A DNA stretch of 64,000 nucleotides from Plantago major (GCA_026545765.1 CM048842.1:41735431-41799430), one strand, 5' to 3'; shown: positions 11,082-22,313, counted from the stretch's first letter. Program-made: numbers and translations. Notes: generated by a model not told the origin, from the sequence alone.

Positions 11082-11412
11082 CTCCTGTTTCCTGTTTTGC
11101 GCAGAACGCCTCTTGGACTAAGGCTCAATGGCTATTTGATAGTGGATGCGGAAAGCACATGACATGAGATAAAGCAAATCTGGTCAACTATAAAGCTTGC
11201 AACAATGGACCAGACATCAGATTTGCTGGAGGAGAATTAAATCCCTCTCTGGGATTTGGCAACGTCAAATTAGGATCATTAACAATCACTGACGTATTAC
11301 ATGTTAAGGGTTTGAAATATAATCTATTTAGCATGAGCCAGTTTGCAGACAAGGGATTTACTGTGAAATTCAAGGCAAAGTATTGCAAACTTATTGACAA
11401 TGAGTCAAAGTA
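11082..11412 (+). pseudogene. pol: pol: aspartic protease (copia-2)
   Basis: The DSGCGKHMT catalytic motif is present, but the next codon is TGA (GGA in copia-1), so the enzyme is truncated right after its active site. The downstream part (RFAGGELNPSLGFGN, VLHVKGLKYNLFSM) is otherwise conserved. A second stop (TAG, 11411-11413) follows at the join to integrase. Confidence 0.85.
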
Positions 11413-11413
11413 G

Positions 11414-12990
11414 ACAGTCTTGGTTGCTCGGCGGAAAGGCAGTCTTTATGTTTCCGACTGGGCATCTGCCACAACTGAAGAATGTCTCATGGTGAGTCAA
11501 TTAGGTCACACAGAAGAGCACTGGTTATGGCACAAAAGAATAAGTCACTTGAATTTCAAAACTCTGAACAAACTTTCCAAGAAAGAGTTAGTGGTTGGTC
11601 TTCCCAAAACATCCTTCAGAAAGGATGGTATCTGTTCTGCCTGTCAGATGGGGAAACAATCTAAGATCTCTTTCAAGTCCAAAACCAGACACTCTAGTGT
11701 TAGACCACTGCAACTATTACACATGGATCTTTTTGAATCATCTGTAACTAGTTATGCAGGAAAGAAGTATGGTCTTGTTGTTGTAGATGACTTTTCAAGA
11801 TTTACTTGGGTTGTCTTTCTGAAGCACAAATCTGATGCAAGGGTGGAGATACCAAACTTGCTGAATAAGCTTGAAGTCATGAAAAATGACAAGGTATCTG
11901 CAATCAGAACAGACCATGGTACTGAGTTTGTCAACCAGTACATTAAGGAGTTTTGTACCAGCAAAGGTATACAACACCAACTTTCCTCTGTAAGAACACC
12001 ACAACAAAATGGTGTTGCAGAAAGAAAAATAGAACACTTAAAGAAGCAGCAAGGACAATGCTAGCTGACACTGAGATAAGTGAAGTTTATTGGGTTGAAG
12101 CTGTAAACACAGCATGCTACACTCAGAACAGATGTTTGATAAACAAACACCATGACAAGACCCCTTATGAACTCTTGGTTGGTAGACCCCCTAATATCAA
12201 ACATCTGAAAGTGTTTGGTTGTAGATGTTTTGTCTTTATCAATGGAAAAGAGTATCTAAGAACATTTCAACCAAAGGCAGATGAAGGTGTGTTTCTTGGT
12301 TATTCTATGAATAGCAAAGCATACAGAGTTTACAACAAAAGAACAAAGAAGATTGAAGAATCAGTTCATGTTGTATTTTATGAAGGAAGCAAGAAAACAC
12401 CCCTTGCTGATGAACTCTCAGAAAGGTTCAAGGAACTAATGATAAAGGATTCTGAAGAACAACCCTCAGAAAGGAAAAACATGACTGTGGAAAGAGAGGA
12501 TGACTCTGACGAAGAAAAGAATGAAATGCCTAGTAACAACCAGATGATTCCCAGACATGATGAAGAATTTCCTATGAGAATTCCAGAAATAGAAACTGAA
12601 GATGTTCATTAGAGAGCTAATTCTGGAAATGACCTCTCTGACAGGCATGTCCCAGAAAGCTCTCACACTGAACAAGTGTCAGACATTCACCGCCCTTCTG
12701 AAGTGCAAAATGTCACAGATACTGAAGATGTATCAAGTCATAATCATAGTGATTCACATTCAGATCACATAGATGTTGACCCTACTAGCCCTAAACCCAT
12801 GATGAGATGGATCAAGGATCATCCTGCAAAAGATGTGATTGGACCAATCAATCAAGGTTTTAGGACTAGGAGAGCAATAGCTGAAAATGCTAATTCTCTC
12901 TTTGGATGTTTTATCTCAATCATTGAACCAAAAACTATAGAAGAAGCATTAAGAGACCAAGACTGGATCTCTGCAATGCAAGAAGAGTTG
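11414..12990 (+). pseudogene. pol: pol: integrase and acidic linker (copia-2)
   Basis: The integrase reads from 11420: the HHCC zinc domain (GHTEEHWLWHKRISHLNF ... CSACQMGKQ), then the catalytic core with Asp in HMDLFE, Asp in IRTDHGTEF and Glu in QNGVAERK. A frame change near 12040-12060 separates it from the C-terminal part (TACYTQNRCLINKHHDKT, VFLGY, HVVFYEGSKK). A TAG at 12610-12612 ends the first part of the linker; the remainder (SDIHRP onward) is open again. This is the cleanest integrase core in the window and serves as the reference for the damaged cores of copia-1 and copia-4. Confidence 0.88.
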
Positions 12991-13815
12991 GATCAGTTTG
13001 AAAGAAACAAAGTCTGGAAACTAGTTCTATTTGTAGAAGGAATATCTGTGATTGGAACTAAGTGGGTATTCAGAAACAAGATGAAAGAATCTGGTGAAAT
13101 AACCAGAAACAAAGCAAGGTTGGTTGCCAAGGGATTCACCTAGAGTGAAGGTTTAGATTTTGATGAGTCATATGCACCTGTTGCCAGATTGGATGCAATA
13201 AGACTCTTTCTGGCCTTTGCAGCTCATAAAGACTTTAAAGTTTATCAGATGGATGTCAAAAGTGCATTCTTGAATGGTGAACTTGCTGAGGAAGTCTATG
13301 TTGAACAACCACCTGGCTTTGAAGTTTCTTCAGAAAGTAGAATGGTCTATAAGCTACAGAAAGCTCTTTATGGACTGAAACAGGCTCTAAGAGCATGGTA
13401 TGACACTTTGGCCAAATACCTTCTTGAAAGTGGTTTCAAGAAAGGTGAAGTTGATAAAACTTTGTTTACCATAAATCATGATGGGAAACTACTCTTAGTT
13501 CAAGTATATGTTGATGACATCATATTTGCATCTAAGGACAAGCAACTTTGTGATGACTTTGCAAATCTCATGAAAAGTAAGTTTGAGATGAGCATGATGG
13601 GAGAATTGAACTATTTCCTAGGATTGCAAGTCAAGCAACTCAATGATGGAATATTCATTAGTCAGACAAAGTATGCGAAAGACATGCTCACAAAGTTCAA
13701 TTTTAAGCCTTCTGAAAAGAATGCTAAGATACCTATGAGTATAGGAACCAAGATGACCTATACTGAATCAGATAAGAGTGTTGATGAACACAAGTATAGG
13801 AAATTGATAGGTTAA
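12991..13815 (+). pseudogene. pol: pol: reverse transcriptase (copia-2)
   Basis: RT is complete in sequence but interrupted by TAG at 13141-13143 (CAG in the sister copies) after ARLVAKGFT and by TAA at 13813-13815 (TCA in sisters) before [10 protein letters not shown]. The catalytic YVDD is intact. The APRAW motif reads ALRAW, a Pro-to-Leu change (CCA to CTA). The stops and this change fit C-to-T decay of methylated DNA. Confidence 0.9.
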
Positions 13816-14451
13816 CTACTTTACCTTACTGCAAGCAGACCTGATATTCAATATGCAGTTGGAGTGTGTGCTAGATTTCAAACAAATCCAATGCAATCAC
13901 ACTACAACATTGCTATGAAAATATTAAGGTATGTGAAAGGTACAGTAGATGTAGGTTTGTGGTATCCTAAAGAAAGTGGATTGAGTTTGGCTGGTTACTC
14001 AGATGCTGGATCAATGCTTGATAGGAAAAGTACCTCAGGAACTTGTCAGTTTCTGGGAACTAGACTTATCTCATGGTTTAGCAAGAAACAAAACTCAATT
14101 GCAACTTCTACCACAAAGACTGAATATATTGCTGCTGGTTGTTGTGCAACACAAATTCTGTGGATTCAACAACAACTCAGAGACTATGGACTCAATGAAG
14201 AGAAAACTCCCATTTTCTGTGATAACACAAGTGCTATTGCAATCACACAGAACCCCAAATTCCATGCCAGAACAAAGCACATTGATGTTAGACAACACTT
14301 CATCAGAGACCATGTTGAGAAAGGCAATATAGAGATACTCAAGATTGACACAGAAGACAAACTTGCAGATATCTTCACTAAGCCCTTTCAAGAAAGCCGG
14401 TTCTTGACCTTGAGACACAATCTTGGATTAATGGAGTTGCCTAAGGACTGA
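13816..14451 (+). pseudogene. pol: pol: RNase H (copia-2)
   Basis: RNase H motifs [22 protein letters not shown] and DIFTKP are present and the frame is open from 13864 to the stop after MELPKD. The motif [10 protein letters not shown] reads SDAGSML, an in-frame loss of three residues next to a catalytic Asp. The TEAEYI Glu motif reads KTEYI. Both argue against an active enzyme. Confidence 0.88.
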
Positions 14452-14507
14452 AAAATTGTCCTGAATCTCTATAGTCTGAGTAAGTGAGGTAGAAAAGAAG
14501 TAGGCCT

Positions 14508-14609
14508 CTGAGAACAGGTTCTCAGAAAGCCAAGTTGATAAGAAGTGATGCAATGGTTTCTGAGTAGCAACACTCAGAAAGGCAAAACATTTCTGGAACG
14601 GGTATCCAG
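14508..14609 (+). repeat. Palindromic boxes after pol (copia-2)
   Basis: Three boxes: 14508-14525 (CTGAGAACAGGTTCTCAG, a near-perfect palindrome), 14560-14577 (CTGAGTAGCAACACTCAG) and 14593-14609 (CTGGAACGGGTATCCAG). Each is followed by AAAG. They lie within 160 bp of the pol stop. Confidence 0.75.
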
Positions 14610-15172
14610 AAAGGCAAAGGTCGGTACACACTTAATAAGTAAATAAAACTAGAACTTACTTACTGAGAGTGGGTCAAATACATTCAAACAACTGAAGCTT
14701 CTGACACTTGAATTCAGAAAGCTATTTAGTCATAAAGAGAAATGGACACACAAAGCCCAAAAGGTATTAGTTCTGAAAGTCAAACATGTGCAAAGCCTTG
14801 TATTTTTACCATTTTCATGATAAAAAAAATATAAATAAGGACTTGACACTCAGAATGATAAGCTCAAACGATTAAGTGTTCCTACTCTTTACTAAGTGAC
14901 ACAATGAATGTAGCATATTAAAAATCCATCAAGTCGGCACATTATCATTTGTTGATTGATATCATTACAAGATATTCAATATAAGCCCTTGATGAATAAA
15001 CGTTTGATCTCAACGGTTGAGATTAAAACAAAGCAAGTAATGTCTGTTGAGAAATGCAGACATGGCCCACTACGCATTTAATGAAGTACAAAGGACGTAC
15101 CACGCCTATGCAGATGCAAAGACACTCATTCATATTCAGTTGTATGTATGTTGTATCTATGTACATTTTGTC

Positions 15173-15175
<3 letters not shown>

Positions 15176-15241
<66 letters not shown>
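15176..15241 (+). repeat. (TA)33 microsatellite at the extra-ORF TATA position
   Basis: An uninterrupted TA run of 66 bp replaces the short CTATATATATAG found at this place in copia-1 and copia-3. It still ends TATAGGATTTGGG, about 197 bp before the ATG, so it has grown from the TATA element. Confidence 0.9.
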
Positions 15242-15243
<2 letters not shown>

Positions 15244-15437
15244 ATTTGGGCAAAAGACAAACACTTTTACCAATTCCGAAATTTCATACTTGCATCAAAA
15301 CAGCAAAATCTCTCAAGATTTCTGCAAAACCCCTTCTGCAAACTTAACTTGTGTTTAGTCTTCTGAAAAGATAGACTAATCCCGATTAATCTTGCAAAAC
15401 CCCTCTGAAAACACTCATTCAAAACTCTATATAAGAG

Positions 15438-18400
15438 ATGGCACCCAAGAAGATGACCACCAAGAACCCTAAGGCAACATCCTCTGTTCCTGTTGAAAAG
15501 CAAGGAGGAAAGGAACTTAAGGTGTTGAATAAACGTCTTCTGGGAAAGTTTACCCCAACGGACTGGAACCCTAAACAAAAAATGAATTGGGGAGCTTTTC
15601 TAGTAAAGAGATATGTACCAGCAGTTATACCTTCAAAACCAGAAAGGAAACTGATATTGGGGATGCTAAAGAATTTCCATATCTACAAGTTTCTATCTGC
15701 TGCACCCAGTGGACTATCCACACTGGATGTACTGGAGTTCTATAACAACTCCAAAATCTTCACAAAAATTGTGAATGATGAAGAAGAAAAATACATGCAG
15801 ACTGAAGTCCAAGGACAAGAAATTGTTCTAGACTGCAAGACTTTCTGCAAGATATTCCGATTGAAAAATCGAGGAACATTTGAAGACATCAACATCAAGG
15901 ACGCTTCCATGATTCAAGGCGTCAAAGAGCTATTTGAAGCAATCCAGTTAGAAAATGCAAAAGGTTGCCCAGGAGACTTTGTTCTGAAGGCCATCAGAAC
16001 TAGTCATCTCCAAAAACACTGGAGTACTTTAGCTCTTATTCTGGTCCGTTGCTTTGATGGCAACAAAGGTGGAGTAGATCAGATAAGCATGGAGAGATGG
16101 ATGATGATGCATCTTCTGAACAAGAAGCATGAAGGGCAGGAAACCCACTTCAATTGGGGGAAGTACGCCTTCAACAAATTCCTTGGACATATTGAGGAAT
16201 TTGAGCCCAAAATCATCAATGGCCTTGCTGAGCCAAAGGCCAATATGCACTTTGGTCTCAGAATCTGTTACATTCTGGAAACAATGGGAATCACTCTTAG
16301 AGAGAAACAAGAAATCCCAGTCACCAACTCCCTTTTCAGACACGCTTTTGAAGAAAAGGAGAAAATTGCTGCTGAGAACGCACTCAGAAAGGCAGAAGAA
16401 GAAGAAACTGCCCAGCAAGGTAAGGAGGTCTCTGAGCAAGCTAAAGCTAATACTCCAGTTGCCAAGAGAAAGAGGACTCATAACGAAAGAGCCTCCAAGT
16501 CCCTAATCATACAAGAGGCACAACTTTCTGGAGACAAGGTCTCAGAAGATGTTGGTCGCTCAGAAAGACAAATCCAGAATGCCCCAAGAGTCCTGAACCA
16601 GAATGCTCCAGAACTCTCCAGAGATGATAGAAATATCATAGATGGGTCTGCACCAACACAGAATAGTGATTCTGAAGATGATGAAGTACTTGCAAAAGTA
16701 CTCAAAAGATTCAAGTATGAGACCCATGGAGGAACTTCAAGCTCAGCTCTTCAGAAAGACAAGAGCCCCTCTGCCCAGCAGGAAGAAGAAGGCCTGGGTG
16801 AGGAAGATAGAATGATGGAAGATGTTGCCATTGCTTCCACATTCACAATGCCAGCACTTAATATTGCTGAAGAAAACCCTGTTCTTGAACAGATTCCTCA
16901 ACCTTCTGAGAGAGCTCAACTCTCAGAAAGGGATCAAACTGAGATGGAGACTCAGAATGATACTGCAGAGGAGATCAATAATGAGCACAGAGAGAACATG
17001 GAATCACCACAAGTCCAAGAGATCAATGATCAGCCTCACTCTATTCAGGTAACAAAGATAGTTTGTATTTAACATGTCAACATAATTGTATGTTAACTTG
17101 TTACTCATAAGTTTTATTTGTTACAGGCCAACTTGGAGACACACTTTCAGGGGGAAGAAAACTTGTCCACCCCCTTGAATCAAGAAGAGGTCCCTCCAAC
17201 CTCTGAACATCAAGAAGAGCCTGTCCCACAGGTAGTAAAAAGTTATCTCTGAACAAGAAATAACTAACTCAAAATTCTCTTATCTTATGTTCTGATATTC
17301 TTAATGTCTCTTCTTAGGCTCCAACTGAGGAAGTAGTGGTGGTGGAACCAACACCCCAAAACCTAGAGATTCCAGAAGCTGAAAAGCTTTCTGAGGAAGT
17401 ATTTACTGAGCCTTCTGCTGAGAAGGTAAGTCATCAGTAATAGTGTTCTTCAAAGAATGCTCTGGAAAACCCACTACTAAAATCTCTTATGTTTGTTCTT
17501 ACAGGCTCAGTCAGAAATACAATTGGAAGGAAAGACTGTGGTCTTATCTCCTCCAAAAGAAACTAAAACTGCTGAACAAGCAGTATCTGCAAAAAAGGTG
17601 CCAGAAACCCCCAAGGTTTCTGAGGAACATGCTACTGAGCTTCCTCACTTGGAAGTAAGTGAAGTCTCAGAAAGCACTTTTCCACCTATCTTTTCTGTTA
17701 ATAGTTTCTAAACATGTTTGATTTTAACTCTCAAGTTCAAGCAGAAAGAAAGGTTGATGAGGATAAAACTTCTCCTCACACCAAAGTATCTGAGGCCTCT
17801 ATGCCCAAGCAAGCAAAAATCCAAGCAGATGAGCCTAGTGTTTCTACACAGGTATGCTCAGAAAGCTCACTTCTGCACACAGATACTAACACAAGTGGTT
17901 TGAACAAAACTAACATGAACACTTTCTTTCAGGCTCAAAGTCTAGTTCCAGTTGATTTACTCAAGGCCTTCCAGAAGCACACCATAAAGAAACATCTCAA
18001 GTGCTTCAGACAATGGCAGAAACTCAGAAAGGCTGAACTTTCTGAAGTATCCAGAGTAATCGACGTCCCAGAAAAGAGAGCAATTGCCCTAAATCTGGAG
18101 GATTATATCCATGCATTGTTCCCTACAGAGTCCTACTCATTTGCCACTCTAATGCATGAAGACTTCATTCATGAAGTAGCACAAAGACTTATAGCAGATT
18201 TCAAGTCTGCGGATGCTCAAACCCAAGAGCAGATGGTTACCCATCCTGCCTTGCACAGCAAGCTCACTACTTATCCTACTGAACAAGAAGAATTTAATGG
18301 GAGGATGATTACATTGCCAAATGTGATCAACCTGGTTTCAGAAGATGACGAAGAGATGGACGAAAATGATTATCAAGAACCTCCCTCTGAGCATCCAAAC

Positions 18401-20589
18401 CAAGCAGCAAAGAAAAAGGATGATGACGATGATGATTAGAATGATGATCCCCAACCTGGACAAGGAGGGATTCAGAAAGCCTACAAAGGAAGTGGAGAAC
18501 AGGCTAATCCTTCCAATGCTCAGAAAGCTCCATCATCATCACCTCCCAAGTCTCATCAAGATACCCAACAAGCTGAACACAATGATGCCATAGAAGAAAT
18601 TTCAGCTGCTGAGTTTAGGATTGAACAACTCAGAAAGGTATTGGAAGAAGTGAAGAGAACCAACATTGAGACTCAATCTCTTGTTGATGAAAAGGAAGCC
18701 AAAATCAAAAAGCTCGAAGAAGGCCAGCACTCTTGATGGAAAGCAGAAGAAGATTGTCAATCTGCAAACAATCCAAGAAAAGGATTATGATAGTGATGCT
18801 GAAACCCACAACTTGATCACTGAAGTAGAAGATGAGAGACTTGTCACTCAGCACAAAATCCGTCCTACTTGCTCCTCATATATTCTCTGCACCAAGTAGT
18901 TCAAGAAGTGAAGAGCACCGTGCAAGGAACAGTGTCTTTTTAGAACTCAGAAAGACACTAGTTGCCCAAGACACAGAAGTGCAAAAATTCGTCCCAGAAG
19001 AGATGAAGCCTTTGGCTGCTGCTTTACTCAACAGAGCAACCAGCATCGCTCTCTCTCAAAAAGACTTAGGGTTGGTCAGGGATGAGGATTGTAATAATGC
19101 TAATGCAGCATTGAATGAAGCTAGCCATGCTGTCCTGCAAGCCAACGCCATCCTAAGGCCACTTGAAGATCTCAACACAAAGGAGCAGGAACTGGTTAGA
19201 CAGAACAAAGAGCTGAAGAAGGAACTTCAAGAATTGGTCAGGGTGCACAACAATCTCCAGAAAAACTTTGAAACTCTCTCTGAAGCTTATGCTATCATGA
19301 GTCAGTCATTCATGACTAAGGGGGAAGAAGAGATGCCTCAGAAAGGCAGAGGAAGAAAAAGAAAACAATCAAATCCTCCCTCCTCAAGTCAACTTGTCAT
19401 TAAGGACACCACTGGAGACACCCTTGCTGAAGAAGTTGTTCCAGATCAACCAGCCAGAAGGCTGAGAAGTATGGTCACTAGGGGAACCAAGTCCCTTAGA
19501 ATCTCAGAAGAGAAGAAGACTTCTGAAGAAGAAGAAAAGGAAGAAGGAGAAGTAAGAGGCCAAGAAAGCTGCAAGTCTCCAATTTTGGACTACAATGATG
19601 ATGAGGATGATTCTGATGAACATCCACTTCACAAGAAAAGGAGACAAGCAACTACTTCACAACCTCCTCTGGCAGCAAAGCCCTTAGCAGCCAGAACTCC
19701 TTCTGGCAACACCAAGTCTATACAAGGAACATCCACCAGCACAGCCCCAAGGCAGGAAGAAAGGGTTAGAGGATCTTCTGATAGAAGGCCACCAAACAGA
19801 AAAGCAAGAAGGGATTTCCAGTTTGGCAGAATAAACAATGAAACACATTAAGAAAGGCCAACTGATGCCCACATTGAGTATATGAACACTAGTAATGAAA
19901 AATCTTCATATAGGTGCATTCTGAACAAGAGAGGGTATTGGATTCTGGAACTACAACATCTACTTGTCAATGATAAGTTTCCAACTCCCATCCTCAACCA
20001 GATCCTGAAATGGAGAGAAGGCAATCCAGAATTGCTGAAACCTGAGCACCTTCATGCCTGGCTAAACTTTGAAGTAGAAAAGAGGAATGAAGCCAGAAAG
20101 ATGGATCTTTCTTTTGCATGTCCTTACCCAAAACCTGATGATGTACACAAGGTAAGAAAACTGGATGGTAGCTACAGTAGGAAGAACAAACTAGATGTCT
20201 CAACCTATGAGTCATTCTATATGACATTGGATGAATACCTAGATGATATACACAATCTGGAAGAAATATATAAGTATTTCAACCTATCTCAGCTGCAAGT
20301 AGACCATGCAGGTGCAGGAAAGTACTGGTCAAACATTTTCTGCGGAAGAATCACAAGCTTGGCAAGAGTTACCATGAAATATGTGACTTATCCAGAAAGA
20401 CAGAGCTCTCTGTCAGAAGGATTCTTTATGACTATGTCCAAGAATGCAGAAAAGTGGATGATCATGTCAACTGATCCAGAAAGGATGCTGAAGAACTTGA
20501 GGTATCTGAACCCATGTTGCGTTTCTGAAGACTTGAAGACTAGTAACATTAGAATACTCTCTTGGAGCTTGGACTCTCCTTTGTTCTAA
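15438..20589 (+). pseudogene. Extra ORF of copia-2 (Sirevirus envelope-position gene), spliced, broken
   Basis: Large gene in the position where Sireviruses carry an envelope-like ORF; function unknown. Exon 1 (15438-17048) has an N-terminal domain (EFYNNSKIF, LVRCFDGNKGG, ERWMMMHLL, FNWGKYAF) and an acidic Ser/Glu-rich tail with a KRKR cluster. Phase-0 small exons follow at 17127-17231, 17318-17425, 17505-17654 and about 17735-17851, each starting Ala-x or Val-Gln, with GT/AG borders. The last exon starts at 17933. It includes an acidic run, a coiled coil (near 19140-19310), a basic GRGRKRK stretch and a C-terminal domain (YRCILNKRGYWILEL ... HLHAWLNFEVEKRNEA). Stops at 18437 and 19849, a frameshift near 18720 and a lost acceptor near 17734 break it. 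No hydrophobic membrane segment or signal peptide is visible, so a classical envelope role is unlikely. Confidence 0.8.
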
Positions 20590-20886
20590 TTTACATAGTA
20601 TGTTTTATTACTTTTTGTAATCTTGCTGATTGTTTCTGAATTTTTCTATCTGTAAAAGTTGCATCTTACTCTGTAAACTGTACCTATCTGAAGATCATAC
20701 TCTCAGATATTTTTTAATAGATGACAACTTATCAGCAAAGATCACTTCTTGTGATTTGGTTGATGTTTACTTTCTGCACTTAATTCAACTAAAATTGAAT
20801 ATCATTTGAAATGATTAAGTGGTGGATTGTTTTCTCTTCCAGGATTACAATTTTGTAATAGGACTTGAAAGATAGTCATGGATGAC
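20590..20886 (+). other. 3' untranslated region before the polypurine tract (copia-2)
   Basis: AT-rich non-coding stretch after the extra ORF, matching 32080-32454 of copia-3 on the other strand. It likely serves as the 3' leader of element RNAs. I see no gene in it. Confidence 0.65.
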
Positions 20887-20936
20887 TGATCAAAAAGGGG
20901 GAAATTTGTTAGGAATATCTGTTAGTATTTTGATCA
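20887..20936 (+). other. Polypurine tract and inverted repeat around the LTR border (copia-2)
   Basis: AAAAAGGGGGAAA (20892-20904) ends just before the LTR at 20907 and is the plus-strand primer. A perfect 9-bp inverted repeat, TGATCAAAA (20887-20895) and TTTTGATCA (20928-20936), encloses the tract and the first 30 bases of the LTR. A precisely placed inverted repeat around the terminal tract is a reported Sirevirus hallmark. Confidence 0.85.
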
Positions 20937-22313
20937 CTCATCACATGTTCTTATCTTAGCCAGAAAGGTGATTAAGTACTCTTGGTTCACTCGAACATTG
21001 TAAAAGAGGAAATCACTGAGTATGATTAGTCTAGTAAATCTTGTATTAGGATTATAGGTCTCTGAGTGTAATTTTTATTTCAAGAAGACCATGAAGATCA
21101 ATCCTAGCAATGGAGTTTTTCTTAAGAATAGAAGACGGAAGATTGCACAAGGTTTATGAAGACACAAAGGTTTAGTCTAACTCAGAAAGACTATGTCCTT
21201 AATCCTTTCTTAAGTATATTAACTTACTTTTGAAATATGATTCTGGACATATGAAATCATGAGTATGGAGCATGCAAGCCATCAGAAAGGCTCATGTATC
21301 CGTTGAGACTAAAGGACAATGAACAGTACTATGCATTAAATGCATCGGCAGAAATGTTGTAAAAAGCAGTCCTCTCTGAAAAATGAGATAGTGACTTCTG
21401 AGTACTTAGTTCGAGATATAAACGGATATAATTTGATAGATAGTACAACGGATACAATTCAAACGCCTCTCAAATTTATCTATATATATCACACTTAGAT
21501 GCTTGAAGAACATACCATAGAACGCTCTATCTTGCAAACTTACCATCAAGCAAAGTATTCTCTCAAGCACTCTACTACCCTTTCTGAAAGCTTTCTGTTG
21601 CTTGAAGAATCACTAGTAGTTCTAAGTTGTCCTGAACCTTAACAAGAGATTGTTATTCGTGAAAGAGTTGAACTATCAGATACCCTTTCTGAAGCTTATT
21701 CTCCAGAACGGACACCAATTACTTGGGTCAGTAAAGAGCAGACTGTCATCCACTGAACAAGTGTATTAAGTAGTCTTGTTCTGTTAGGCTCTCTGAAAAC
21801 ATAACTGAAAAGTTATACGAGAAGCCTTTCTGACAAAACCTTATAACCAACACCATCAAGGCGTGGAGTAGAGGAAGTACTTGATTTGGGAAATCAGGGA
21901 ATAACTCCAAGGTTATCTGAGTAGAGGAAGTACTTAGCTCTAGGAGCTGGGGAATAACTCAGGGGGAACATTAGGAATCTTAGAATAGGATTATTGTAAG
22001 GTGAACTCAGTTATCTGTTCTAGTGAATTCTAGGTCTCAGAAAGACCGAAGTGGATTAGTTGGAGGATTACGCCACCTCCAGATACCACTATACTTGCTG
22101 TGTTATTTACCTTTCTGTATTTACATTTCAGCAAAGCACACACACACTTACTTATTGTTTCTGCACTTACCTATCTTAAAGTCTTCCGCACTATGAATTT
22201 AAGTATCTGAAACCCCTAGGTTTCTGAGAAACTGTGTTTACCGACAAAAGTTTTAAAAGACTATTCACCCCCCCCCCCCCAAGTCTTTTACTTTGCCGTT
22301 ATCTGGACCAACA
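20907..22313 (+). repeat. 3' LTR of copia-2
   Basis: 1407 bp, TGTTAGGAAT to GGACCAACA. It contains a TATA box (21479-21490), two hairpin boxes (21882-21896 TGATTTGGGAAATCA and 21936-21948 AGCTCTAGGAGCT) and a C homopolymer (22267-22280) close to the end. It matches the copia-1 LTR over its full length. Confidence 0.93.
21479..21490 (+). promoter_or_regulatory. LTR TATA box (copia-2)
   Basis: TCTATATATATC, at the position of CTATAAATATC in the other LTRs. Likely core promoter of the LTR. Confidence 0.55.

Larger units (their letters stand above)
14452..15437 (+). other. Spacer between pol and extra ORF in copia-2
   Basis: Non-coding stretch of nearly 1 kb holding palindromic boxes (14508-14609) and a TA microsatellite (15176-15241) at the position of the TATA element. 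The spacer aligns throughout with that of copia-1 read on the other strand. The last 196 bp between the TATA region and the ATG would be the 5' leader of an extra-ORF transcript. Confidence 0.7.
10146..22313 (+). mobile_element. copia-2: Sirevirus-type retrotransposon, 5' part displaced by copia-1
   Basis: The element begins abruptly in the middle of gag at the point where copia-1 inserted, and ends with a complete 3' LTR (20907-22313). Its 5' LTR and the start of gag should lie to the left of the window, beyond the 3' LTR of copia-1. Order is gag, protease, integrase, RT, RNase H, box spacer, extra ORF, polypurine tract, LTR. It is in turn inserted in the gag of gypsy-A; the base after the LTR is 22314 (TTCCT as candidate target duplication). 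All genes carry stops or small frameshifts. Confidence 0.93.

Noticed and set aside
15438..20589. Calling the extra ORF a viral envelope gene
   Set aside because: Position alone suggests it. No signal peptide, membrane span or glycoprotein feature is visible in three copies.
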